Shown here piece after piece: positions 1 to 6,393 of a stretch of DNA of 13,897 nucleotides. Every line of letters starts with the position of its first letter. The first letter of the stretch is position 1. Below the pieces are notes generated by a model. That model was not told the origin of the DNA. It worked only from the letters and a program-made list of their open reading frames with translations, and did not search any database. Location of the stretch: assembly GCA_050741255.1 (NCBI GenBank), contig JBOIEQ010000113.1:1-13897 (forward strand), read 5' to 3'. The DNA is from CAZXNF01 sp050741255. Lineage in GTDB: Bacteria > Pseudomonadota > Gammaproteobacteria > Burkholderiales > SG8-41. Both the position numbers and the translations under genes were made by a program.

Positions 1-27
1 GCATTAAGGATTGAATTTCTGCTGCGG

Positions 28-47
28 ATTCCCGCCTGCGCGGGAAT
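28..47. repeat. dRS3-like inverted repeat (ATTCCC-N8-GGGAAT)
   Basis: The sequence reads ATTCCCGC-CTGC-GCGGGAAT, an 8-bp perfect stem with a 4-nt loop, lying just past the 3' end of the minus-strand amidase gene. The outer pattern ATTCCC-N8-GGGAAT matches the dispersed dRS3 repeat described in Neisseria, and very similar elements are common between genes in other betaproteobacteria. It could stabilise the 3' end of the amidase mRNA or help end transcription, but no T-run follows on the minus strand, so it is not a classical intrinsic terminator. The rest of positions 1-72 shows nothing recognisable. Confidence 0.6.
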
Positions 48-72
48 GAAGGAACCTTTAACGTGCCGTAGC

Positions 73-1425
73 CTACAGATTCATCATCCAGTTCGCCACG
101 GCGCACAGGTCGCCGTCTCCACCCCACGCGCCGATCAGTTGCGCGCCCACCGGCAGGCCGTCCACCGTCATCAGCGGCAGGCTGAACGCGGGAATGCCGA
201 GGAAGGACGCGTAGAGCAGGAAGGTCCGGCTGCCCGTCTGCTCGTGCCCGACCGGCGCCGGGCTCGAGGCGGCCAGCGTGATGAAGCCGTCGCTGCCGGC
301 GAGCACCTGGTGCACGCGCTCGCGCATCGCCCGCTTCTCTTCCAGCAATCGCGCGTAATCCCCCGGCGCCATCGTTGCGGCATGCGCCATGCGGTCGTGG
401 ATGCGCTTTTCGATCAGGGGCCCGTGCATGCGCACGTACTGCTCGTACGGCCACTTCATTTCCCAGGCCGTGATCTCCACCGAGCGCTCGGTGAAGCCGC
501 CATCGAGCGCCGCTTCCAGCAGCGCGACCTCCCGGTCGTTCTCGCGGCTCACGATCCCCACGCCCTCGCCTTGCAGGCGTTCGATCAGCGCTTCGAATGC
601 CTCACGCGTGGCCGGATCGACTTCCGGTTCCCAGCCCTTCGTATAGAGACGGATCAGGCGGCGCGGCTTCTTCGCCGGCGGCGCCACGGCGCCCGCGCCG
701 CTCAGGAAGGACTGCCCCGCCGCGCCCTGCGTGAGGGAGATGTGGGAGACGATGCGCCAGGTGTCGTCCAGCGTCGAGCCGATCGCGCCGAGGTGATCGT
801 GCGTGAGCGAAATCGGATGCACGCCCTGCATCGTCAGCAGGCCGTGCGTGGGCTTGAAGCCGACGGCGCCGCAGTACGAGGCCGGTCGCAGGATCGAGCC
901 CTGCGTCTGCGTGCCCAGCGCCACTGGCAGCATGCCGCCGCCGACCGCCGCGGCCGAGCCGCTGGAGGAGCCGCCGGGCGTGCGTGCCGGATCGTGCGGA
1001 TTGGTGGTCTGGTTGGTGGCGCCCGTGGCGAACGCGGTGGTGACCGTCTTGCCGACGATCACGGCCCCGCCCTTGCGCAGCGCGTGCACGCAAGCCGCGT
1101 CGTAACGCGGCTGCCAGCCGGTGTAGACGGGCGAGCCCATCTGCGTCGGCAGGTCGTAGGTGTCCATGATGTCCTTGATGCCGACCGGACAGCCATCGAC
1201 CATGGACAGCGGCGCGCCGGCCCGATAGCGGGCGGTGGCGGCGTCGGCCGCGGTGCGCGCGCCTTCCACGTTGAGTGTCACGAAAGCCTTCACCGTGCCG
1301 TCGCGTTCGGCGATGCGGGCGAGGCATTGTTCGAGCAGGTCCCGCGGCGTGCGTTTGCCCGCCAGCAGATCCGGCAGGGCGCGGGAGAAACTGTTTACTT
1401 CCGTGAGCGTGACGGGGTTCGTCAT
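73..1425 (-). CDS. Amidase-signature (AS) family amidase
   Basis: A 450-residue protein of the amidase-signature family, which hydrolyses amide C-N bonds with a Ser-cisSer-Lys triad in the cytoplasm. Visible triad: Lys84 in VGIKDI, cis-Ser153 in GGSSSGSAA and nucleophile Ser177 in GTQTQGSILRP; the 24-residue spacing between the two serines equals that in FAAH. The usual GTDTGGS loop reads GTQTQGS, so one oxyanion-hole glycine is Gln175. Length is normal for the family. The start at 1425 (MTNPVTL) is preferred over an upstream in-frame one at 1464 because its ATG overlaps the TGA of the preceding Bug gene as ATGA, a sign of translational coupling. The stop is TAG. It is the last gene of a Bug-Bug-amidase unit, so the receptors may deliver its substrate or a related acid (inference). 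AS enzymes are too diverse to name a substrate; gatA is unlikely because no gatB or gatC is adjacent. Confidence 0.9.
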   Translation of the reverse strand: MTNPVTLTEVNSFSRALPDLLAGKRTPRDLLEQCLARIAERDGTVKAFVTLNVEGARTAADAATARYRAGAPLSMVDGCPVGIKDIMDTYDLPTQMGSPVYTGWQPRYDAACVHALRKGGAVIVGKTVTTAFATGATNQTTNPHDPARTPGGSSSGSAAAVGGGMLPVALGTQTQGSILRPASYCGAVGFKPTHGLLTMQGVHPISLTHDHLGAIGSTLDDTWRIVSHISLTQGAAGQSFLSGAGAVAPPAKKPRRLIRLYTKGWEPEVDPATREAFEALIERLQGEGVGIVSRENDREVALLEAALDGGFTERSVEITAWEMKWPYEQYVRMHGPLIEKRIHDRMAHAATMAPGDYARLLEEKRAMRERVHQVLAGSDGFITLAASSPAPVGHEQTGSRTFLLYASFLGIPAFSLPLMTVDGLPVGAQLIGAWGGDGDLCAVANWMMNL

Positions 1426-2387
1426 TCGGGTTTGATGTTTGCGGCCCGGACGACCTTGGCCCACTTGGTCATCTCCGACTGGATGTAAGCATTCGTTTTG
1501 TCGAGCGGCTCGATCGCCGGCTCGAGGCCGATCGGGGCGAGCCGCGCTTTGGTTTCCGGCAGGGCGAGCGCCCTGGTGATCTCGCCGTTCAACTGCGCGA
1601 GGATGTCTTTCGGCACCGCGGCGGGCGCGAACATCGCGTACCAGACATCCACCGCGTAGCCAGGCACGCCGGCTTCCGCGACCGTCGGCAGATCGGGCGC
1701 CGCGAGCGAGCGCTTCGCCCCCACCGTCGCCAGGGCGCGCAGCTTGCCCAGCTTCACAAACTCCAGCGCCGACACCACGGACGTGCTGGACAGCGAGATG
1801 CGACCCGCGATGAGGTCGGTGACGCCCGGTCCCGTTCCCTTGTACGGCACGTGGACGATGTCGGTCTTCGTCGCGAGCTTGAAAGCTTCCAGCGCGAGGT
1901 TGGCAGCGCCGCCGTTGCCGGAGGAGGCGTAGGTCAGTGTGCCGGGATGCGCGCGCGCCAGGGCGACGAGGTCTTTCACGGACTTCACCGGCAGCGACGG
2001 ATGGACGACCAGGATGTTGGGCGCGTTGACCAGCACGCCGACCGGCACGAAATCGCGCATCGGGTCGTAGGCGAGGTCCTTGTGCATGGCCGGGATCACG
2101 GCGTAGGAGATGCTCATCGTCAGCAGCATGTAGCCGTCCGGCGCGGCGCGGGCCACCTGCTCGCTGGCCAGCACCCCGCCACCGCCGGCGCGGTTCTCGA
2201 GCACCACCTGCTGACCCCAGCGTTCGGACAGCCGCTGCCCGGTGATGCGGGAAATCGTATCGACGCCGCCGCCCGCGCCCGCGCCGATGATGACGCGGAT
2301 GGGCTTGACCGGATAGGTCTGCGCGCAGACGCTGCCGGCCGCAATCGCGCAGCCGGAGATCATCAGGAGCACATGCCGTGGCTTCAT
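1422..2387 (-). CDS. Bug/TctC-family periplasmic solute-binding receptor
   Basis: A 321-residue tripartite-tricarboxylate-type receptor of the Bug family, which binds small carboxylates or related compounds in the periplasm. Residues 1-22 form a Sec signal peptide with a hydrophobic core and a VCA-Q cleavage site, followed by the family hallmark TYPVKPIRVIIG. Then come the GAGGGVD ligand loop near residue 40, the ENRAGGGG segment and APDGYMLL. Later family motifs include YASSGNGG and HVPYKGTGPGVTDLIAGRI. Length is typical. It lies 78 bp downstream of another Bug gene in the same direction, and its TGA overlaps the amidase ATG. No strong ribosome-binding site is seen before the ATG at 2387. 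No tctA or tctB genes accompany it. The ligand cannot be read from sequence; hydrophobic small acids, amino acids or nicotinate-like compounds are all known for the family. Confidence 0.93.
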   Translation of the reverse strand: MKPRHVLLMISGCAIAAGSVCAQTYPVKPIRVIIGAGAGGGVDTISRITGQRLSERWGQQVVLENRAGGGGVLASEQVARAAPDGYMLLTMSISYAVIPAMHKDLAYDPMRDFVPVGVLVNAPNILVVHPSLPVKSVKDLVALARAHPGTLTYASSGNGGAANLALEAFKLATKTDIVHVPYKGTGPGVTDLIAGRISLSSTSVVSALEFVKLGKLRALATVGAKRSLAAPDLPTVAEAGVPGYAVDVWYAMFAPAAVPKDILAQLNGEITRALALPETKARLAPIGLEPAIEPLDKTNAYIQSEMTKWAKVVRAANIKPE

Positions 2388-2415
2388 CGTGAGCTCGCGA
2401 ACAGGAGGGAGGATT

Positions 2416-2465
2416 CTAGGCCAGCTTGACGTACTTCTCGATGTTCTTCGCCAGCATGGCCGCGA
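2416..2465 (-). other. Possible C-terminal remnant of a lost Bug-like gene
   Basis: Between the two minus-strand Bug genes, one minus frame reads AAMLAKNIEKYVKLA and ends in TAG at 2416-2418. This resembles the EFAKVVVEDTDKYAKLVK tail of the Bug protein just upstream and the amphipathic C-terminal helix of the family in general. It lies in a different frame from the adjacent Bug stop at 2466. It may be the tail of a deleted receptor or a chance match; about 15 residues is too little to decide. Confidence 0.2.
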
Positions 2466-3428
2466 TCAGTCGGCCTTGGCGCCCGACTGCTTGACCAGCT
2501 TCGCGTACTTGTCAGTGTCTTCGACGACGACCTTCGCGAACTCGGCGGGCGAATTTCCGATGGAGATCGCGCCCCCGTCGTCCAGCGCGCGCTGGATCTC
2601 CGTGGTGCGAAGCGCTTTGACGATCTCGCGATTCAGGGTCGCCACCACCGGCGCCGGCGTGCCCGCGGTCGTGAAATAGCCGTGCCACAGATTCGTCTCG
2701 AAGCCGCGATACGTCGCCGCCACGGTGGGCACACCAGGCAGGCTGGGCACCGGCTGCGGACTGGTCACCGCGATCGCTCGGATACGCCCCGCCCGGACAT
2801 ACTGCACGGCCGAGAACACCGTGGTGACGCCCATCTCGATTTCGCCCGACAGCAGCGCGGTCGTCATCGGTCCCGCGCCCTTGTAGGGGATGTGGACGTT
2901 GTTGACGCCCGCCACGTTGTTGAGCAGCACGCCCGTCAGGTGATTGGTCGAGCCGGTGCCGCTGGACCCGTAGTTGAGACCACCGCGCTTTTTCGCGAGC
3001 GCGATGAGCTCCGACAGCGTTTTCACCGGCACCGAGGGATGCACGGTGATCACCAACGGAAAACTGGCGGCGAGCGTGATCGGCGCGAGGTCCTTCATGG
3101 TGTAGCTGGTCTTGGTCAGCGACGGATTGACCACCACGGAGTTGGTCGAATAGAGAATCATGTATCCGTCCGGCGTCGCATTCGCGACCGCCTCCGCGCC
3201 GACCACGCCGCCACCGCCCGCGCGGTTGTCCACGATCACGGACTGGCCGAGCGCTTCGGTCATCTTTGCCGCGTACATGCGCCCGAGCACATCGTTCGCG
3301 CCGCCCGGAGCAGCGGCCACGATCAGGCGGATGGACTTCGCCGGATAGTTCTGCGCCGAAGCGGGGTTCACGGCAACCGCGCCGGTCAACAAAATTCCAA
3401 TGGCTGAACAACGTGCGCTGAGTATCAT
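2466..3428 (-). CDS. Bug/TctC-family periplasmic solute-binding receptor
   Basis: A 320-residue Bug receptor and first gene of the minus-strand Bug-Bug-amidase unit. The signal peptide covers residues 1-25, ending PASA-Q, and is followed by QNYPAKSIRLIVAAAPGGANDVLGR, the N-terminal hallmark with its PGG ligand loop. Family motifs VDNRAGGGGVVGAE, ATPDGYMIL, YGSSGTGSTNHL and HIPYKGAGPMTTALLSGEI follow. The ATG at 3428 (MILSARC) was chosen because it places a proper signal peptide at the N terminus; the frame stays open upstream to 3626 but encodes only Arg/Cys-rich sequence unlike any secreted protein. A GGAG lies 12 nt before this ATG, rather far. The gene diverges from the DUF1028 genes across a 243-bp gap. 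It is clearly distinct in sequence from the next Bug protein, so the pair probably has different ligands rather than being a recent duplication. Ligand unknown. Confidence 0.93.
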   Translation of the reverse strand: MILSARCSAIGILLTGAVAVNPASAQNYPAKSIRLIVAAAPGGANDVLGRMYAAKMTEALGQSVIVDNRAGGGGVVGAEAVANATPDGYMILYSTNSVVVNPSLTKTSYTMKDLAPITLAASFPLVITVHPSVPVKTLSELIALAKKRGGLNYGSSGTGSTNHLTGVLLNNVAGVNNVHIPYKGAGPMTTALLSGEIEMGVTTVFSAVQYVRAGRIRAIAVTSPQPVPSLPGVPTVAATYRGFETNLWHGYFTTAGTPAPVVATLNREIVKALRTTEIQRALDDGGAISIGNSPAEFAKVVVEDTDKYAKLVKQSGAKAD

Positions 3429-3671
3429 GAGGAAACATCGCTCCGTAATGAAGAATCGGCCGGCACCGCCGGCCGCAATCACACCGCCCCATTTTGATGC
3501 GGTTGCGCCGACTTTGCACCAACGGCACCGCGTGCGACGCAACCCGCGCCCGCGAACGGCGCGGATGGCGTGGCATAAGCAGGTTCCATACCCACCGGGC
3601 ATGGCGCGCCGCCACGCGGGAATCAATTCCGCTTACACTTGTACCTCGTTTCACCACTCCCGGATTCTTCC
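3429..3671. promoter_or_regulatory. Divergent intergenic region with a GC-rich hairpin
   Basis: This 243-bp gap separates the minus-strand Bug unit from the plus-strand DUF1028 unit and must hold promoters for both. An inverted repeat CGGCCGGC-ACC-GCCGGCCG sits at 3457-3475, only about 30 bp before the Bug ATG, so it would form a hairpin in the Bug 5' leader; no T-run follows. The last 50 bp before the DUF1028 ATG are relatively AT-rich, and TACACT at 3634-3639 is a weak -10 candidate without a convincing -35. No conserved riboswitch is recognised. Confidence 0.4.
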
Positions 3672-4388
3672 ATGACTTTTTCGATCATCGCCCGCTGCCC
3701 GAGCACCGGGCAGCTCGGCCTGGCGGCCGCGAGCTATTCCGTCGCGATCGGCCTCTACAGCGACAACGCCATCCGCGAGAACACCGGCGTCGCCCTGACG
3801 CAGGGCTTTCCCAACCCGCGCAACAACCGGCTCGCCATCCACCTGCTCGCGCAGGGCCACGCCCCCAGCCACGTGCTGGCGGAACTGCTCGCGAACGACG
3901 CCGACGGCGACTTCCGCCAGATCGCGCTCGTCAACCGCGAGGATGTCGCCGTCGCGCATTCCGGCAGCAAGCTGCGGCCCTGGGCGGGTCACCGCATCGG
4001 CAAGGGCTACGTGACCTTCGGCGACATGCTGGCCGGCGAGAAAGTGATCGACGCCATGGCCACCGCGTTCGAAGGCGGCGCCGGCAAGGAACTCGACGAG
4101 CGGCTGCTCGCCGCGCTGGAAGCGGGACGCGACGCCGGCGGCATCGTCGGCAAGCAGTGCCGGCTGCCCGAGCGCTCGGCGGCGCTGACCGTCTGGGGCA
4201 ACCGGCGCTACAACGAAATCGACCTGCGCGTGGACCTGCACGACCGCGCCATCGACGATCTCAAGCGCATCTACATCGACTACAAACCGTCGGTCGCCTA
4301 CTACGAGGCGCGCGCCAAGAGCCCGCGCAATGCGATCCCGGCGATGGAGTTCGCCGACATGCTGAAGAAACAGAAGGCCACGACATGA
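3672..4388 (+). CDS. DUF1028 family protein, first tandem copy
   Basis: A 238-residue DUF1028 (PF06267) protein. The N terminus MTFSIIARCPSTGQLGLAAAS is the family hallmark, followed by GVALTQGFPNPR, HLLAQGHAPSHVL, the RQIALVN/WAGHRIGKGY core and RVDLHD near the end. Solved members adopt an Ntn-hydrolase-like fold, and the Thr after the initiator Met is a plausible N-terminal nucleophile; an amidohydrolase role is inference, since no reaction is established. No signal peptide is present, so it is probably cytoplasmic. The ATG at 3672 is chosen because family members begin exactly at MTFSI; the frame extends to 3639 but adds unrelated residues. No clear ribosome-binding site precedes it. Its TGA overlaps the ATG of a second DUF1028 gene as ATGA. 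It is the first gene of the plus-strand unit with GltS, a lyase-like protein and a Bug receptor. Confidence 0.88.
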   Translation: MTFSIIARCPSTGQLGLAAASYSVAIGLYSDNAIRENTGVALTQGFPNPRNNRLAIHLLAQGHAPSHVLAELLANDADGDFRQIALVNREDVAVAHSGSKLRPWAGHRIGKGYVTFGDMLAGEKVIDAMATAFEGGAGKELDERLLAALEAGRDAGGIVGKQCRLPERSAALTVWGNRRYNEIDLRVDLHDRAIDDLKRIYIDYKPSVAYYEARAKSPRNAIPAMEFADMLKKQKATT

Positions 4389-5092
4389 CCTACTCCATCA
4401 TCGCGCGCTGCCCGCGCACCGGCCGCTTCGGCGTCGGTTCGACGACCTTCTCCATGGCCTGCGGCCGCCGCTACGAAAGCGCCCGCCCCAACGTCGGCAT
4501 CAGCAAGTCGCAGGCGTTCTACCTGCGCTACGTCGATCCGCTCGCGCTGGACATGCTCGCGCAGGGCCATACTCCCCAGCACATCATGAAGGTGCTGGAG
4601 GCGGACGACCCCGATTTCGATTACCGCCAGTTCGGCATCATCGACCGCGAGAACAACGTCGTCGCGCACACCGGTCCGGGCTGCAATGGGTGGGCCGGCC
4701 ACACGGTGGGGCCGTACTACGCCGCCTACGGCAACGGCCTTGCCGGCCCGCAAACCGTCGCGAGCATCGTGTCGGGCTTTCTCAAGCAGCCCGACGCGCC
4801 GCTGGAGGACCGCCTGCTGATGGCGCTCGAAGGTGGCCGTGATGCCGGCGGCCAGATGTCGAAAGGCATCCCGCGTCCGGAACGCTCGGGCTGGATCCGC
4901 GTCGTCGACCGCCTCGACCATCCGGAGATCGACGTGCGCGTGGATCTCCACGACAAGACCGTCGCCGAACTGCGCCGTGTGCTGGAGGAATTCAAGCGCT
5001 GCCGCAGTTACTACGAAGAACGCTGCCGTCACCCCGACGAAGCAGCGCCGGAAGAGGATTTTGTCGCGGGACTGACCGCCAAAGCCGCTTAA
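4385..5092 (+). CDS. DUF1028 family protein, second tandem copy
   Basis: A 235-residue DUF1028 protein translationally coupled to the preceding paralogue by an ATGA overlap. It starts MTYSIIARCPRTGRFGVGSTT and shares with its neighbour LAQGHTPQHIM, the RQFG..D..N.VAHTG segment, the WAGHTVG motif, LEGGRDAGG, PERS and DVRVDLHDKTVAELRRVLEEF. Identity between the copies looks moderate, so the duplication is old and the two may form a heteromer or act on successive or different substrates (inference). No signal peptide. The conserved Met-Thr start is kept, in line with an Ntn-type Thr nucleophile. Both copies have RVDLHD where most family members I recall read RVDDH. The stop is TAA, 59 bp before the gltS-like ATG. 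Biochemical function unknown. Confidence 0.88.
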   Translation: MTYSIIARCPRTGRFGVGSTTFSMACGRRYESARPNVGISKSQAFYLRYVDPLALDMLAQGHTPQHIMKVLEADDPDFDYRQFGIIDRENNVVAHTGPGCNGWAGHTVGPYYAAYGNGLAGPQTVASIVSGFLKQPDAPLEDRLLMALEGGRDAGGQMSKGIPRPERSGWIRVVDRLDHPEIDVRVDLHDKTVAELRRVLEEFKRCRSYYEERCRHPDEAAPEEDFVAGLTAKAA

Positions 5093-5151
5093 CCGCCGGT
5101 AAACTGCAGGGGGCAGGCGCCGGGGCGTCTGCGCGCTTGTCCGGGGACCCC

Positions 5152-6348
5152 ATGCAACTCGAGTACTACGAAACCTTCGTCGTCGCGGCGCTGGCGCTGC
5201 TGCTTGGCCGCAAACTCGCCGACTGGGTGCCGCCGTTCAAGGCGTACAGCATTCCGGAGCCCGTCCTGGGCGGCCTCGCCGTCGCGTTCGCGATGCTCGC
5301 CGCCCACGCGCTGTTCGACGTGAGCGTCCGTTTCGAGACCAGCCGGCAGGAACAGTTCATGTTCATGTTCTTCGCCTCGATCGGCCTCAACGCCGATCTC
5401 GCGAGCCTGCGCAAGGGCGGCCGCACGGTCGCGCTGTTCCTCGTGGTGGTCCTCGGTCTGCTGCTGGTGCAGGACCTGGTGGGCGTCAGCGTTGCCGCGG
5501 CGATGGGACTATCCCCCGCGATGGGCCTGCTCGCCGGCTCGGTGACGCTGTCGGGCGGTCACGGCACCGGCGCGGCCTGGGGCGCGGTGTTCGCCGAACG
5601 CTTCGGCATGACCACCGCTACCGAGGTTGCGCTCGCCTGCGCGACTTTCGGACTCGTGCTGGGCGGACTCATCGGCGGCCCGGTCGGCCGCTACCTCATG
5701 GGCCGCGTGCCGCCGCACGCCCGCGCCGCCGCGGAAGCAGCACCCTCCACGTTCGAGCGCCCCGCGGCGGTACGCCCCATCATCGCGCCGGACTTCATTG
5801 AAACGCTTGCGTTGTTCGCGGTGTGCATCGTCGCCGGCACCGCGCTCGGGCGCGCCTTCAAGGGTTCGGCGATCGAACTGCCCGCCTTTGTCTGGGTCCT
5901 GCTGATCGGCGTGCTCCTCCGCAATGCGTTGTCCGCCCTGGGTTGGTACCAGGTGTTCGACCGCGCGGTGTCCCTCCTCGGCAACGTGAGCCTCGCGCTG
6001 TTCCTCATCATGGCGATGATGTCGCTGCGGTTGTGGGAGCTGACTTCGCTTGCCCTCCCCATGCTCGTCCTGCTCGCCGCACAGACGGCGACCATGGCCC
6101 TCTACGCCATCTTCGTGACCTTCCGCGTCATGGGCGCGAACCACGATGCCGCGGTGCTGGCCGCCGGCCACTGCGGCTTCGGCCTCGGCGCGACGCCCAC
6201 CGCGATCGCCAACATGCAGGCGGTGACCGACCGTTTCGGCCCCTCGCCCCTCGCCTTCATCGTGGTGCCCATCGTCGGCGCCTTCTTCATCGACATCGCG
6301 AACGCGCTGGTGATCAAGCTGTTTCTGGCGCTGCCGATTTATCGCTGA
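5152..6348 (+). CDS. gltS: GltS-type sodium/glutamate symporter
   Basis: A 398-residue inner-membrane protein of the glutamate:Na+ symporter (ESS/GltS) family; E. coli GltS has 401 residues. About ten hydrophobic segments form two inverted halves separated by a polar loop near residues 185-205. Each half has its signature re-entrant loop: SGGHGTGAAWG near residue 135 and GHCGFGLGATPTAIANM near residue 345. The C terminus GAFFIDIANALVIKLFLALP is nearly that of E. coli GltS. The ATG at 5152 (MQLEYYETFV) matches the family N terminus; a TTG at 5137 would add only five residues. Position between the DUF1028 pair and a lyase-like gene suggests it imports their substrate or exports or recaptures their product, likely glutamate or an analogue with an amino-dicarboxylate core (inference). 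The ligand loops are intact, so glutamate transport itself is plausible. Confidence 0.93.
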   Translation: MQLEYYETFVVAALALLLGRKLADWVPPFKAYSIPEPVLGGLAVAFAMLAAHALFDVSVRFETSRQEQFMFMFFASIGLNADLASLRKGGRTVALFLVVVLGLLLVQDLVGVSVAAAMGLSPAMGLLAGSVTLSGGHGTGAAWGAVFAERFGMTTATEVALACATFGLVLGGLIGGPVGRYLMGRVPPHARAAAEAAPSTFERPAAVRPIIAPDFIETLALFAVCIVAGTALGRAFKGSAIELPAFVWVLLIGVLLRNALSALGWYQVFDRAVSLLGNVSLALFLIMAMMSLRLWELTSLALPMLVLLAAQTATMALYAIFVTFRVMGANHDAAVLAAGHCGFGLGATPTAIANMQAVTDRFGPSPLAFIVVPIVGAFFIDIANALVIKLFLALPIYR

Positions 6349-6393
6349 TGGGCCGGCGGCGGACGCCGCCAGCGCAAGTACCGGGAGCTGGTC

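Noticed and set aside
46..1488. A 480-codon open frame on the plus strand
   Set aside because: It is antisense to the amidase, whose catalytic triad is intact; the translation is rich in Arg, His and Ala without recognisable domains.
3457..3475. Intrinsic terminator in the divergent gap
   Set aside because: The GC-rich hairpin has no T-run on either side and lies in the leader of the Bug gene, so it is noted only as a leader hairpin.
3429..3626. N-terminal extension of the Bug gene that starts at 3428
   Set aside because: The frame is open, but the extra 66 residues are Arg/Cys-rich and would bury the signal peptide; MILSARC gives a normal secreted receptor.
3494..5092. A long fusion protein ending in the second DUF1028 domain
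   Set aside because: The part before 4385 is an out-of-frame reading of the first DUF1028 gene. The family start MTYSIIARCP and the ATGA overlap fix the start at 4385.
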